The notes below the pieces were generated by a model. It did not search any database, was not told the DNA's origin, and was given only the letters and a program-made list of their open reading frames with translations. From JBIQJD01 sp044507695 (GTDB taxonomy: Bacteria > Bacteroidota > Ignavibacteria > Ignavibacteriales > Ignavibacteriaceae), in contig JBIQJD010000005.1 of assembly GCA_044507695.1 (NCBI GenBank), positions 186,001-250,000 on the forward strand: 64,000 nucleotides of DNA, read 5' to 3'. Both the position numbers and the translations under genes were made by a program. Position 1 is the stretch's first letter. Each line of letters starts with the position of its first letter. Shown one piece after another: positions 36,092 through 44,992 of the stretch.

Positions 36092-36108
36092 TTTCTTCCT
36101 TATATGAT

Positions 36109-36945
36109 TTAAATAATAACTTGTTTTTGTTCACCCTGCCCAACAAAGTTAACTACATCTTCTCCGCCATCAGCGTTAATTATTCCACCTGATATCCACT
36201 CCCCTCCATCCATACAAATAAGGCTTATAACTTTTGCCACATCTTCCGGAGTGGTTAATCTGTTGCGCGGGTTTTTTCGTTTTGCAACTTCAATCATTGG
36301 AATATTCCCGGGGATTTTTCTTAAAGCAGGTGTATCTGTTACTCCAGCCATAATTGCGTTTACAGCTACTTCCATATGGCCTAATTCCATAGATAATTGT
36401 CTTACATGAGATTCTAATGAAGCTTTTGCAGCAGATACAGCACCATAACTTGGAATTGATGAATGGCCGCCGGAACTAGTCATGGCAAAAATTCGTGCTT
36501 TATGTGTAAGCAGATTATTCTGCACCAAATCCTGAACCCAATAGACAAGTGAGTGTGCCATAACATCCAGAGTCATCTCCATCTGAGCTTTGGTAAGTGC
36601 CTGCTCTCCATCTTTTGGAATAAATGGTTTTAATGTTCCGAATGCGAGTGAATGAAGCAGTACACGTATAATTTGTTTACCTGAAGCAATTTTTTTAATC
36701 TCTTCAATTACTTCACTGCGTTTAGCTGTATCAGCAGCATTTGCATTAAAGAATTTTGCCTGCACGCCGGCAGATTCAATTTTATTTATTATTCTTTCTA
36801 CATTCGGCAATGTTGCCTGGCGGTCAAGATGAACGCCTATTATATTATATCCATCTTCAGCAAGTTTAATGGCTGTAGCTTCTCCAAAGCCAGAAGAAGC
36901 ACCAAGAATGAGTGCCCAATAATTTTTGCTTTTATCATGTGTCAT
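36109..36945 (-). CDS. Enoyl-ACP reductase-like SDR (FabL type)
   Basis: This 278-residue short-chain dehydrogenase has the nucleotide motif GASSGFGEATAIKLAEDGY near 14-32. The catalytic region reads SYGAVSAAKASLESHVRQLS: tyrosine followed by six residues and lysine. The YX6K spacing marks enoyl-ACP reductases (FabI/FabL), unlike the YX3K of ordinary SDRs, so reduction of trans-2-enoyl-ACP in fatty acid synthesis is likely. FabL is the closest in feel (GAS-SGFG). The C-terminus ends WISGGIINADGGE as in the family. Neighbour accA (fatty acid synthesis) lies further along. Confidence 0.75.
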   Translation of the reverse strand: MTHDKSKNYWALILGASSGFGEATAIKLAEDGYNIIGVHLDRQATLPNVERIINKIESAGVQAKFFNANAADTAKRSEVIEEIKKIASGKQIIRVLLHSLAFGTLKPFIPKDGEQALTKAQMEMTLDVMAHSLVYWVQDLVQNNLLTHKARIFAMTSSGGHSSIPSYGAVSAAKASLESHVRQLSMELGHMEVAVNAIMAGVTDTPALRKIPGNIPMIEVAKRKNPRNRLTTPEDVAKVISLICMDGGEWISGGIINADGGEDVVNFVGQGEQKQVII

Positions 36946-37016
36946 TCTTACATGCCCTTATAATGTTGTAAAATCGAGAGGCAAATTATACAAAATTGAT
37001 GTTAGGATTACAAAAA

Positions 37017-40000
37017 TCAACCGAGCTTTTTAGAATTTAGAATTACAGAATCCTCTCCCAAAATCTGCGTAATTTCTGTCAGCAAGCTTTCATTGAGATT
37101 AACTCTTTTATCTTTAAATTGAAATATTTTTGGCTTTGATCCATTATTAATTAAATGAATAAAGAATGGAAGATTCCCTTCATATTGCTCAATCACTTTC
37201 TTCAATTTTTGTAAACAATCCTTACCATTCTTTTCTTTATCTATAAAGATTCCCAAACTTTCAGTAAAAGCAGAACGAGCTTCCTCAGGAGACAGTACTT
37301 TTTCAATTTGCAGTTTAATTGCATCACCGCTGCTTTCAGGTTTGCCGATGATGAAAATGCATTCTTCCTCCTGGATATACTTTCCGAATTGTTCATAAAT
37401 TTTACTGAACATCAGGCATTCACATGAGCCGGAGAAATCATCAAGCCGGAAGAATGCCATTGTTCTCCCGGATTTATCTATCTTGGTTTTTAAATCAGTA
37501 ATTACTCCGCATGCACAAACAGTATCCATGCTTTCCAGTTTTTCAGTTTCACCGAGATGTATAGTTGTGAATGATTTATAATCCACTTCATATTTACGCA
37601 GAGGATGTTCTGAAATATAAAATCCAATCACTTCCCTTTCTTTTGAAAGTTTGAATTTTTCATCCCACGGTTCAACCTGCGGAAGAGAAGGTTCCGGCAC
37701 TTTCACTTCTTCATCAATTCCGCCAAATAAACTATTTGCTGCCGAAGCTTCTACATGTTTAACCTTACTGCCAAATTCAAGTGCTTGTTCTACCGCCGCA
37801 AATAATCTTGATCTCACTTTCTCAATTGAATCGAAAGCCCCGGCGTAAATCAATCCTTCCAGAACTCTTTTATTAACAATGCGTGTATCTACATTTGCGC
37901 AGAAATCAAAAATGCTTGTAAAATTTCTGCCAAGTTTATTACGTGATCTGATAATTTCTTCAACAGCACCTGTGCCCACATTTTTAATAGCAGACATTCC
38001 AAAAATTATCTTGCCGTCTTTTACATCAAAATAAACCGAAGGTGAATTTACATCCGGAGGAAGAACTTCTATTTTTAATTTGCGGCAATCTTCAAGAAAG
38101 TTTGTAACTTTATCTGTATTTCCAAATTCATTAGTAAGGTTTGCTGCAAGAAATTCAGGTGTGTAATGAGCTTTTAAATAAGCTGTTTGATAAGCGACAT
38201 AACTATAAGCAACCGAGTGGCTTTTGTTGAATCCGTAATTGGCAAATTTATCAATTGCATCAAAAATTTCTTCTGCAGCTTTTTTTGAAATTCCGTTTGC
38301 AACAGCACCTTCAATAAATTTTGCTTTCTGTTCTTTCATTGCAAGCAAATCTTTTTTACCCATTGCACGGCGCAGAATATCAGCTTCAGCAAGGCTCATT
38401 CCGCCTACTTTATTTGCAATCTGAATAACCTGTTCCTGGTAAACTATAACGCCGTAAGTTTCTTTAAGAATTGGTTCAAGAACAGGATGCTGATAAGAAA
38501 CTTCTTTTATACCAAATTTTCTATCAATGAAATCATCTATAAACTCCATCGGGCCGGGACGATACAATGCGTTCATCGCTGAAAGATCACTCAAACTGCC
38601 TGGTTTCAGCTTACGAAGGTATTCACGCATCGGGGCAGATTCAAACTGGAACACTCCGGTTGTTTGTCCCTTTGAAAAAAGCTGAAATGTTTTTTCATCA
38701 TCGAGAGGAATGTTATCAATATCAATTTCAACTCCGTGATTCTTTTTTATCAGCGTTAAAGTATCACGGATAATTGTTAATGTTCGTAATCCAAGGAAAT
38801 CCATTTTCAACAATCCGGCATTTTCAATTTCTTTCATGTTGAATTGTGTTACTATATCTGATTGCGATACAGCCGAAGCAAGCGGAACATAATTGCTTAC
38901 ATCTTCAGGAGTGATTACAACACCTGCAGCATGCTTTGATGCATTCCTGTTCATGCCTTCAAGAACTTTAGCATACTTAATTAAATTTTTTATATCCTCT
39001 TCCTGTGAATCACGCACCCATTTCAACTCGGGTACTTCATTAAGCGCTTGCTCAATTGTATATACTTTTCCAAACTTAGATGGGATATACTTGGTTATGC
39101 TGTTTACCCTTGGTATTGGAACTTTAAGCACACGTGCAACATCTCTGATAACTGCTTTGGATGAAAGCCGGTTAAATGTGATTATCTGGCTTACGCAATT
39201 GCTGCCGTATTTTTGTCTGACATATTCAATCACTTCACCTCTTTTATCATCAGCAAAATCAACATCAATATCAGGCATGGATTTTCTTGCAGGATTTAAA
39301 AATCTTTCAAACAGAAGATTATATTCTAGAGGATTTATATTTGTTATTCCAAGAGTGTAAGCAACCAAACTTCCTGCAACGCTTCCTCTTCCCGGACCAA
39401 CAGGTATGTTCATTTTTTTTGCGGAATTAATAAAATCCTGCACAATAAGAAAGTATCCGGAAAATCCCATTTGTTTTATTGTAGTAATTTCAAAATCAAA
39501 TCTTTCTTTAACTTCAGGAGTAACCGGATTGAATTTCTTTTCTAATCCTTCTCTTGCCAAAAGTTCAAAATAATCATCAAGAGTTTTTGCAGGAGAATCT
39601 TCCGGAATAGGAAATTTGGGGAAATAATATTCTCCGGAATCAAGGTTAAGATCAATCTTCTCATCAATTTCTAAAGTGTTCTCAATTGCTCCTTTAAAAT
39701 TCTTAAATAATTTTTTCATCTCTTCTGCAGATTTAAAATAAACCTGATCAGTTCCGTATCTCAGCTGTCGGTAATCTGCGCCGGTTTTATCTGAAAGAAG
39801 AAGAAGTATATTATGAGCAATTGCATGATCCTGTTCGATGTAATGACAATCATTGGTAGCGACTAATTTTATTCCAAGTTCTTTAGCAAGTTTAGGCATT
39901 CCCTCAAGAACAGGTTTTTCAACTTCCATGTTATGATCCTGAACTTCGAGATAAAAATCATCATCAAAAATTTCTTTATAAGTGCGTGCAGTTTCCCTAG

Positions 40001-40487
40001 CTTTATCATAATCATTATTAATGAGATGCACAGAAACAACCCCCCCGGCGCAGGCAGATGTACACACCAAACCTTCGCGGTATTTTCTTAACAGTTCAAG
40101 ATCAATTCTTGGTTTATAATAGAAGCCTTCAGTATGACCGAGAGTAGAAAGTTTGGAAAGATTTTTATACCCCTGTTTATTTTTTGCAAGAAGTATTAAA
40201 TGATTGTAATGTTTTTTTCTTTTTCTTCCGTTTGTATCGTCATCCTTTCCTTTATCAAACCTGCTTCCTTCTGAAACAATGTAAGCTTCCATCCCAATTA
40301 TTGGTTTGATGCCTTCCTTTTTTGCTTTCTTATAGAATTCTGCAATGCCGTACATTACACCATGATCTGTAAGTGCAACAGATTTCATGTTATTTTTTTT
40401 AGCCGCGTTAACTAAATCATCAACGGTGCATGCGCCATCCTGCAGGCTGTAATGTGTATGATTATGTAGATGAATAAAATCAGACAT
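37017..40487 (-). CDS. dnaE: DNA polymerase III subunit alpha
   Basis: This 1156-residue replicative polymerase opens with the PHP domain (FIHLHNHTHYSLQDGACTVDD). The polymerase core has GPGRGSVAGSLVAYTL near 365 and the catalytic MPDIDVDFADDKR near 402, followed by ASKHAAGVVITPED near 514 and GVFQFESAPMREYLR near 620. Helix-hairpin-helix motifs and a C-terminal OB fold (CGVITDLKTKIDKSG) follow near 985. Length is typical of DnaE1. It is preceded by 140 bases of AT-rich DNA that should hold its promoter. Confidence 0.97.
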   Translation of the reverse strand: MSDFIHLHNHTHYSLQDGACTVDDLVNAAKKNNMKSVALTDHGVMYGIAEFYKKAKKEGIKPIIGMEAYIVSEGSRFDKGKDDDTNGRKRKKHYNHLILLAKNKQGYKNLSKLSTLGHTEGFYYKPRIDLELLRKYREGLVCTSACAGGVVSVHLINNDYDKARETARTYKEIFDDDFYLEVQDHNMEVEKPVLEGMPKLAKELGIKLVATNDCHYIEQDHAIAHNILLLLSDKTGADYRQLRYGTDQVYFKSAEEMKKLFKNFKGAIENTLEIDEKIDLNLDSGEYYFPKFPIPEDSPAKTLDDYFELLAREGLEKKFNPVTPEVKERFDFEITTIKQMGFSGYFLIVQDFINSAKKMNIPVGPGRGSVAGSLVAYTLGITNINPLEYNLLFERFLNPARKSMPDIDVDFADDKRGEVIEYVRQKYGSNCVSQIITFNRLSSKAVIRDVARVLKVPIPRVNSITKYIPSKFGKVYTIEQALNEVPELKWVRDSQEEDIKNLIKYAKVLEGMNRNASKHAAGVVITPEDVSNYVPLASAVSQSDIVTQFNMKEIENAGLLKMDFLGLRTLTIIRDTLTLIKKNHGVEIDIDNIPLDDEKTFQLFSKGQTTGVFQFESAPMREYLRKLKPGSLSDLSAMNALYRPGPMEFIDDFIDRKFGIKEVSYQHPVLEPILKETYGVIVYQEQVIQIANKVGGMSLAEADILRRAMGKKDLLAMKEQKAKFIEGAVANGISKKAAEEIFDAIDKFANYGFNKSHSVAYSYVAYQTAYLKAHYTPEFLAANLTNEFGNTDKVTNFLEDCRKLKIEVLPPDVNSPSVYFDVKDGKIIFGMSAIKNVGTGAVEEIIRSRNKLGRNFTSIFDFCANVDTRIVNKRVLEGLIYAGAFDSIEKVRSRLFAAVEQALEFGSKVKHVEASAANSLFGGIDEEVKVPEPSLPQVEPWDEKFKLSKEREVIGFYISEHPLRKYEVDYKSFTTIHLGETEKLESMDTVCACGVITDLKTKIDKSGRTMAFFRLDDFSGSCECLMFSKIYEQFGKYIQEEECIFIIGKPESSGDAIKLQIEKVLSPEEARSAFTESLGIFIDKEKNGKDCLQKLKKVIEQYEGNLPFFIHLINNGSKPKIFQFKDKRVNLNESLLTEITQILGEDSVILNSKKLG

Positions 40488-40629
40488 GTTTGTGAAGTTT
40501 TTAACTGAAGAATCTTTGCGTATGAACTTAAATACTTAAATTGAAAAATAACAGTTGAAAGAAAAGAAAAATTTTTTAACGAATGTTAAAGTGATTAAAA
40601 ATAATTTATAAAATTACTTTTAAAATTAT

Positions 40630-41091
40630 TTAATGCTGACCCGTGTGTCCGAAACCGCCTTCACCTCTTTTGCTTTCATTTAAATCATCTGTTTCGGTAA
40701 AATCAGCCAGATAAACTTTTGATAATACTAACTGCGCAATTCTTTCACCGCGTTTGATTGTAAAATCCTCTTTGCTAAAATTCATCATTATAATTTTAAT
40801 TTCACCGCGGTAATCAGAATCAATTGTTCCCGGAGAATTTAAAATTCCAATTCCATGTTTAACAGCAAGCCCGCTTCTTGGTCTAACCTGTATTTCATAA
40901 CCTTCTGGAATTTCTACAGAAAGATTTGTTGGGATTAGTTCAATCTTACCCGGATGAAGAATAAAATCATCTTTTACTGCAGCGCGTATATCCATTCCTG
41001 CACTTCCCGGTGTTGAATATGCAGGCAACGGTATATCATTAAATTCATTTGATAATCTTTTAATTTTAATTCCAATTTTATCTGATGTCAT
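40630..41091 (-). CDS. dut: dUTP diphosphatase
   Basis: This 153-residue enzyme hydrolyses dUTP to dUMP, keeping uracil out of DNA. All five trimer dUTPase motifs are present: PGSAGMDIRA, PRSGLAVKHGIG, NSPGTIDSDYRGE, RGERIAQLV and the C-terminal EGGFGHTGQ. It lies 31 bases after the flippase gene and about 140 before dnaE, both linked to replication or the following block. Confidence 0.97.
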   Translation of the reverse strand: MTSDKIGIKIKRLSNEFNDIPLPAYSTPGSAGMDIRAAVKDDFILHPGKIELIPTNLSVEIPEGYEIQVRPRSGLAVKHGIGILNSPGTIDSDYRGEIKIIMMNFSKEDFTIKRGERIAQLVLSKVYLADFTETDDLNESKRGEGGFGHTGQH

Positions 41092-41122
41092 ATCTAAACT
41101 TTATTTTTATTAATAAAAAATT

Positions 41123-42583
41123 TCATTTTGCTGAGCGTAATAATCTTCTTTTTATTGTATTAATTTCATCTTTATCTATAACAAAAAAATAAATTATTAA
41201 AAGAAACAGAAATAACAGAAGAAGTTTGTATCCAAACAAAAGCTGATTATTAAAAAGCAATGTGTAATAAATAATTCCAGTTAAAATTATTGAAGTAAAA
41301 ATTTTAAATATCTTAATGTTCTCATATTCTATCTTATAAAATTTTTGAGTAACAACGTAATAGCCAACAGCCATACTTAAATAACTTAATACTGCTGCAA
41401 TTGCAGAGCCCATCATTCCGAGTAAAGGAATAAGTGCATAGTTTGCGGCAATACAAATTGCAGCACCAATTCCGGTTACAACCGGCACGTATATACTTTT
41501 TTCTTTGATATAAATTCCTGCTGTAAAAACAACATACATTCCGTTAAACAAATAACCAAGTAGCACAACTGGAACGATGTATAAACCATGCCAGTAATCA
41601 GCACCAATTATATGTCTGCCAAAAATTTCAATCTTAACAAGATCATCAATAAAAAGAGAAAGAGAAATCAGAATTATACTTCCTAAAATTGTAAAGTAGG
41701 TTAATACTTTAGAAAACATTTGCTTTGCATTTTCCTGTTTTGATTCCTGCATAAAAAACGGCTGCCATGCATATTGAAACATGTTTACGAAAAGCATCAT
41801 AAAAATTGAGAGCTTTCTGTTTGCCTGGTAAACTCCAACAGTTTCAAAATCAGTTAGTGATTCCATAATTGGTCTGTCAATCACCTGAATCAGCATAACA
41901 CCGAGTCCGGCGGGAAAATACGGAAGACCAAACTTCATCAATCTTCCAAATAATTCTTTATGAAAAGAAAATTGGAGTGATTTGATAATCATTGGCAGAA
42001 GCAGCAGCAATGAAAAAGCTGAAGCCGCAAGATTACTTACAAACACTGCTTCAATTCCCCAGTTTAGTTTTAGTATTAAATAAAGATTGAGAATAACGTT
42101 TATAATTATGTTCAGCGTTTTATATAATGCAAACCGTTTTGGTCTTCTCTCCAATCTTAATTTTATAAAAGGAATTACTGCTACTGCATCAAGAAACAGA
42201 ATTGCTGCAGTATAATTTATTAAGTAAGTATATTCAGAAGGAATGCTGAAAACTATATCAACAGAATTTTTGCTTAAGAGAATCACTCCGCTTAAAAGAA
42301 AAGATGTAAGCAGCACCGATAAAAACGGAGTTGAGAAATTATCTTTTTCTGTTCCAACTTCTTTTGTTGATGCAAACTTTAGATATGCGGCATCCATTCC
42401 ATAGATATAAACAATATTCATAAGTGCAATAAGAGCATAAATATTTGCAATTACTCCATACTGTGCGGGCGCAAAAATGTTTGTGTAAAAAGGCACAAGC
42501 AGAAAATTGAGAAATCTCCCGAGCATTGTGCTAATGCCGTATATTGCTGTATCTCTGGAAAGTTGTTTAAGTTTATCGAACAT
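41123..42583 (-). CDS. Polysaccharide flippase (MATE/MVF superfamily, Wzx-like)
   Basis: This 486-residue membrane protein has about 12-14 hydrophobic segments over its length and the family opening DTAIYGISTMLGRFLNFLLV near residue 10. It should move lipid-linked oligosaccharides to the periplasmic face. It is separated from the main saccharide locus by accA, a thioesterase and nadC. A second flippase of different sequence is at 55161, so this may serve another polymer, or be recruited to it. Confidence 0.88.
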   Translation of the reverse strand: MFDKLKQLSRDTAIYGISTMLGRFLNFLLVPFYTNIFAPAQYGVIANIYALIALMNIVYIYGMDAAYLKFASTKEVGTEKDNFSTPFLSVLLTSFLLSGVILLSKNSVDIVFSIPSEYTYLINYTAAILFLDAVAVIPFIKLRLERRPKRFALYKTLNIIINVILNLYLILKLNWGIEAVFVSNLAASAFSLLLLLPMIIKSLQFSFHKELFGRLMKFGLPYFPAGLGVMLIQVIDRPIMESLTDFETVGVYQANRKLSIFMMLFVNMFQYAWQPFFMQESKQENAKQMFSKVLTYFTILGSIILISLSLFIDDLVKIEIFGRHIIGADYWHGLYIVPVVLLGYLFNGMYVVFTAGIYIKEKSIYVPVVTGIGAAICIAANYALIPLLGMMGSAIAAVLSYLSMAVGYYVVTQKFYKIEYENIKIFKIFTSIILTGIIYYTLLFNNQLLFGYKLLLLFLFLLIIYFFVIDKDEINTIKRRLLRSAK

Positions 42584-42646
42584 CTCAGAAGTTCGTATTC
42601 AGTTTGCAGAAAAGATTTTGATGACTAAACTTCATCATAATCTGAA

Positions 42647-43489
42647 TTATTCAGTTTCAATTTCAAGTGAGATATCAAGCGCTTTAACGCTGTGTGTAAG
42701 CGCTCCAACAGAAATATAATCAACGCCGGTTTCAGCGATTTCTTTTATTGTATCAAGTGTAATTCCACCTGATGCTTCAATCCTGCATTTGCCGTTAATT
42801 ATACTCACAGCTTTTTTCATTTCATCTATAGAAAAATTATCGAGCATAATTATGTCAGCCTGTGTTGAAAGCGCTTCTTCAACTTCAGCAAGATTTTTTG
42901 TTTCAACTTCAATTTTTGCGGAAAGTTTTTTTTCTTCTTTAAATTTTACAGCAGCATTTACTGCGCTGGTAATACTTCCGGCAACAGCAATGTGATTATC
43001 TTTTATCAGAAACATATCAAATAATCCCATCCGATGATTTTCACATCCGCCAAAAGTTACCGCCAGTTTATCAATCACGCGTAAGCCGGGAACGGTTTTT
43101 CTTGTATCAATTATTTTTGCTTTGGTGTGATTAATTTTTTGCTGATAAATATATGCTGTTGTTGCAATGCCGCTCATGCGCTGAAGAAAATTTAAAGCAG
43201 TTCGTTCAACAGTTAATAATGAAATTGCAGAACCATAAACCTGTGCAGCAATTTCTCCCGATAAAACTTTATCACCATCACTAATATTTTTTATAAAACG
43301 GATTTTTTCATCGTAAAGATGAAAGCATCTTTCCGCAACTTCCAGGCCTGCAATAATTCCATTTTGCTTTATAAGAAATTTTCCTGATGCATTTACATCT
43401 TTACTAATTACCGCAAGTGAAGTAATATCTCCACCGCGGATATCTTCTTCAAGAGCTGTTTTGATAATTTCATCAATCGCTGCCGGCAT
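42647..43489 (-). CDS. nadC: Nicotinate-nucleotide diphosphorylase (quinolinate phosphoribosyltransferase)
   Basis: This 280-residue enzyme converts quinolinate and PRPP to nicotinate mononucleotide in NAD synthesis. Seen: EDIRGGDITSLAV near 14, RTALNFLQRMSGIAT near 99, DTRKTVPGLRVIDKLAV near 123 and IEVETKNLAEVEEAL; the C-terminal IEASGGITLDTI completes it. I start at 43489, where AGGA lies 8 bases upstream; an ATG 5 codons earlier lacks a site. It overlaps the thioesterase gene by 17 bases. Confidence 0.95.
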   Translation of the reverse strand: MPAAIDEIIKTALEEDIRGGDITSLAVISKDVNASGKFLIKQNGIIAGLEVAERCFHLYDEKIRFIKNISDGDKVLSGEIAAQVYGSAISLLTVERTALNFLQRMSGIATTAYIYQQKINHTKAKIIDTRKTVPGLRVIDKLAVTFGGCENHRMGLFDMFLIKDNHIAVAGSITSAVNAAVKFKEEKKLSAKIEVETKNLAEVEEALSTQADIIMLDNFSIDEMKKAVSIINGKCRIEASGGITLDTIKEIAETGVDYISVGALTHSVKALDISLEIETE

Positions 43490-43916
43490 AGTTTTCCTGT
43501 TCATCTTTTACAAAATATTTTTTCATTGCATCAATAAAAAATTTAGGCGGGCGTACAGCTTTTTTAGTTTGTGAATTTATAAATACAAGATCAATATAAC
43601 CTTCAGCAATAACAACGTTTCTTTCCTTGCTGCGTATTGTATGATTTAAATGAATTTTTGATGTTGGCATTTTTTCGATTCGAGTCTCAACAATAATTAT
43701 TTCATCATAGTATGCCGGACTTACATATTTAATAAAAGCTTCAAGTACAGGCAGTTGGTATCCCATCTCTTCAATCTTTTTATAAGTAAGATTATTATCG
43801 CGCATCATTTCAGTTCTGCCTACTTCAAAATATTCAAAGTACTTGCCGTTGTAAACAAAATGCATCTGGTCTGTATCTGCGTAGCGAATGCGTAATTCAG
43901 TTTGATGTTGGAGCAT
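43473..43916 (-). CDS. Acyl-CoA thioesterase, hotdog fold (YbgC/FadM-like)
   Basis: This 147-residue protein has the family start LRIRYADTDQMHFVYNGKYFEY with the catalytic aspartate and the helix EVGRTEMMRD following it. It hydrolyses a CoA thioester, probably of a short or long acyl chain; the substrate cannot be told. The gene runs into nadC with a 17-base overlap. Acyl metabolism is supported by accA nearby. Confidence 0.88.
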   Translation of the reverse strand: MLQHQTELRIRYADTDQMHFVYNGKYFEYFEVGRTEMMRDNNLTYKKIEEMGYQLPVLEAFIKYVSPAYYDEIIIVETRIEKMPTSKIHLNHTIRSKERNVVIAEGYIDLVFINSQTKKAVRPPKFFIDAMKKYFVKDEQENYAGSD

Positions 43917-44039
43917 TTGATTAAATTTTTATTTCAAATGTAAGAAAAGTGAATGTGAGTCTGAATGCAAGATGTGAAATATTCTGTGCTTGAACAATAT
44001 TATTATCAATCATTTCAATTCAGATGTAACCGGGAATTG

Positions 44040-44990
44040 CTATTCAATAAATGCGCCCATTTTGCCAAACTTTTCAAGTCTTCCATCAATTAATTTTTCC
44101 GGTTTAATTTTAACAAGCAGCGCAAGTTCTTCTTTAATTGCGTTCTTCAAAATTGAAGCTGCTTCTTTATGATTTGTATGAGCACCACCAAGCGGTTCGG
44201 GAATTATCCTATCAATTAATTTTTGTTCAAGAAGATCCGGAGCTGTTAATTTTAATGCTTCGGCAGCCTGTTCTTTATAATCCCAGCTTCTCCACAAAAT
44301 ACTTGAACAAGATTCAGGACTAATAACAGAATACCAGCAATTTTCAAGCATCAGAATTCTATCACCAACTCCAATTCCAAGTGCGCCGCCGCTTGCGCCT
44401 TCACCAATTATTATAACAAGTATTGGAACACGAAGCCTGCTCATCTCAAAAAGATTGCGCGCAATTGCTTCGGCCTGCCCGCGTTCTTCTGCTTCCAACC
44501 CGGGGAAAGCACCGGGAGTATCAATCATTGTTATTACAGGTTTATTGAATTTTTCGGCAAGCTTCATTAAGCGGAGTGCCTTGCGGTAGCCTTCGGGATT
44601 TGGCATTCCAAAATTTCTGTAAACATTTGTTTTTGTATCGCGCCCTTTTTGATGACCAATAATCATCACCTTATATTCATCAATAGCAGCAAAACCGCCA
44701 ACAATTGCTTTATCATCTTTAAAATTTCTATCACCATGAAGCTCCACAAAATTGCTTGTCATTGCATAGATATAATCCAATGTAAACGGCCTGTCGGGGT
44801 GTCTTGCAAGCTGAACCCTTTGCCACCTGGTTAAATCTTTATATAAACTTTCTTTCAATTGATTAACCTTCTTTTCAATTTTAGCAATTTCTTTATCGAT
44901 ATCTAAACTGCCGGAGAATTTTCTCATTTCCTGAAGTTTAGATTCAAGTTCAAAAATTGGCTTCTCAAAATCTAAAATTGTTTTTGCCAT
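44040..44990 (-). CDS. accA: Acetyl-CoA carboxylase carboxyltransferase subunit alpha
   Basis: This 316-residue subunit transfers the carboxyl group from biotin to acetyl-CoA, the first step of fatty acid synthesis, together with AccD, which is not in this window. Seen: LARHPDRPFTLDYI near 62, VITMIDTPGAFPGLEAEERG near 157, the oxyanion segment GEGASGGALGIGVGDRI near 205 and ISPESCSSILWRS. Full length and typical. Its start lies 2 bases after the stop of the glycosyltransferase fusion, so it sits in the same transcript. Confidence 0.97.
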   Translation of the reverse strand: MAKTILDFEKPIFELESKLQEMRKFSGSLDIDKEIAKIEKKVNQLKESLYKDLTRWQRVQLARHPDRPFTLDYIYAMTSNFVELHGDRNFKDDKAIVGGFAAIDEYKVMIIGHQKGRDTKTNVYRNFGMPNPEGYRKALRLMKLAEKFNKPVITMIDTPGAFPGLEAEERGQAEAIARNLFEMSRLRVPILVIIIGEGASGGALGIGVGDRILMLENCWYSVISPESCSSILWRSWDYKEQAAEALKLTAPDLLEQKLIDRIIPEPLGGAHTNHKEAASILKNAIKEELALLVKIKPEKLIDGRLEKFGKMGAFIE

Positions 44991-44992
44991 AA

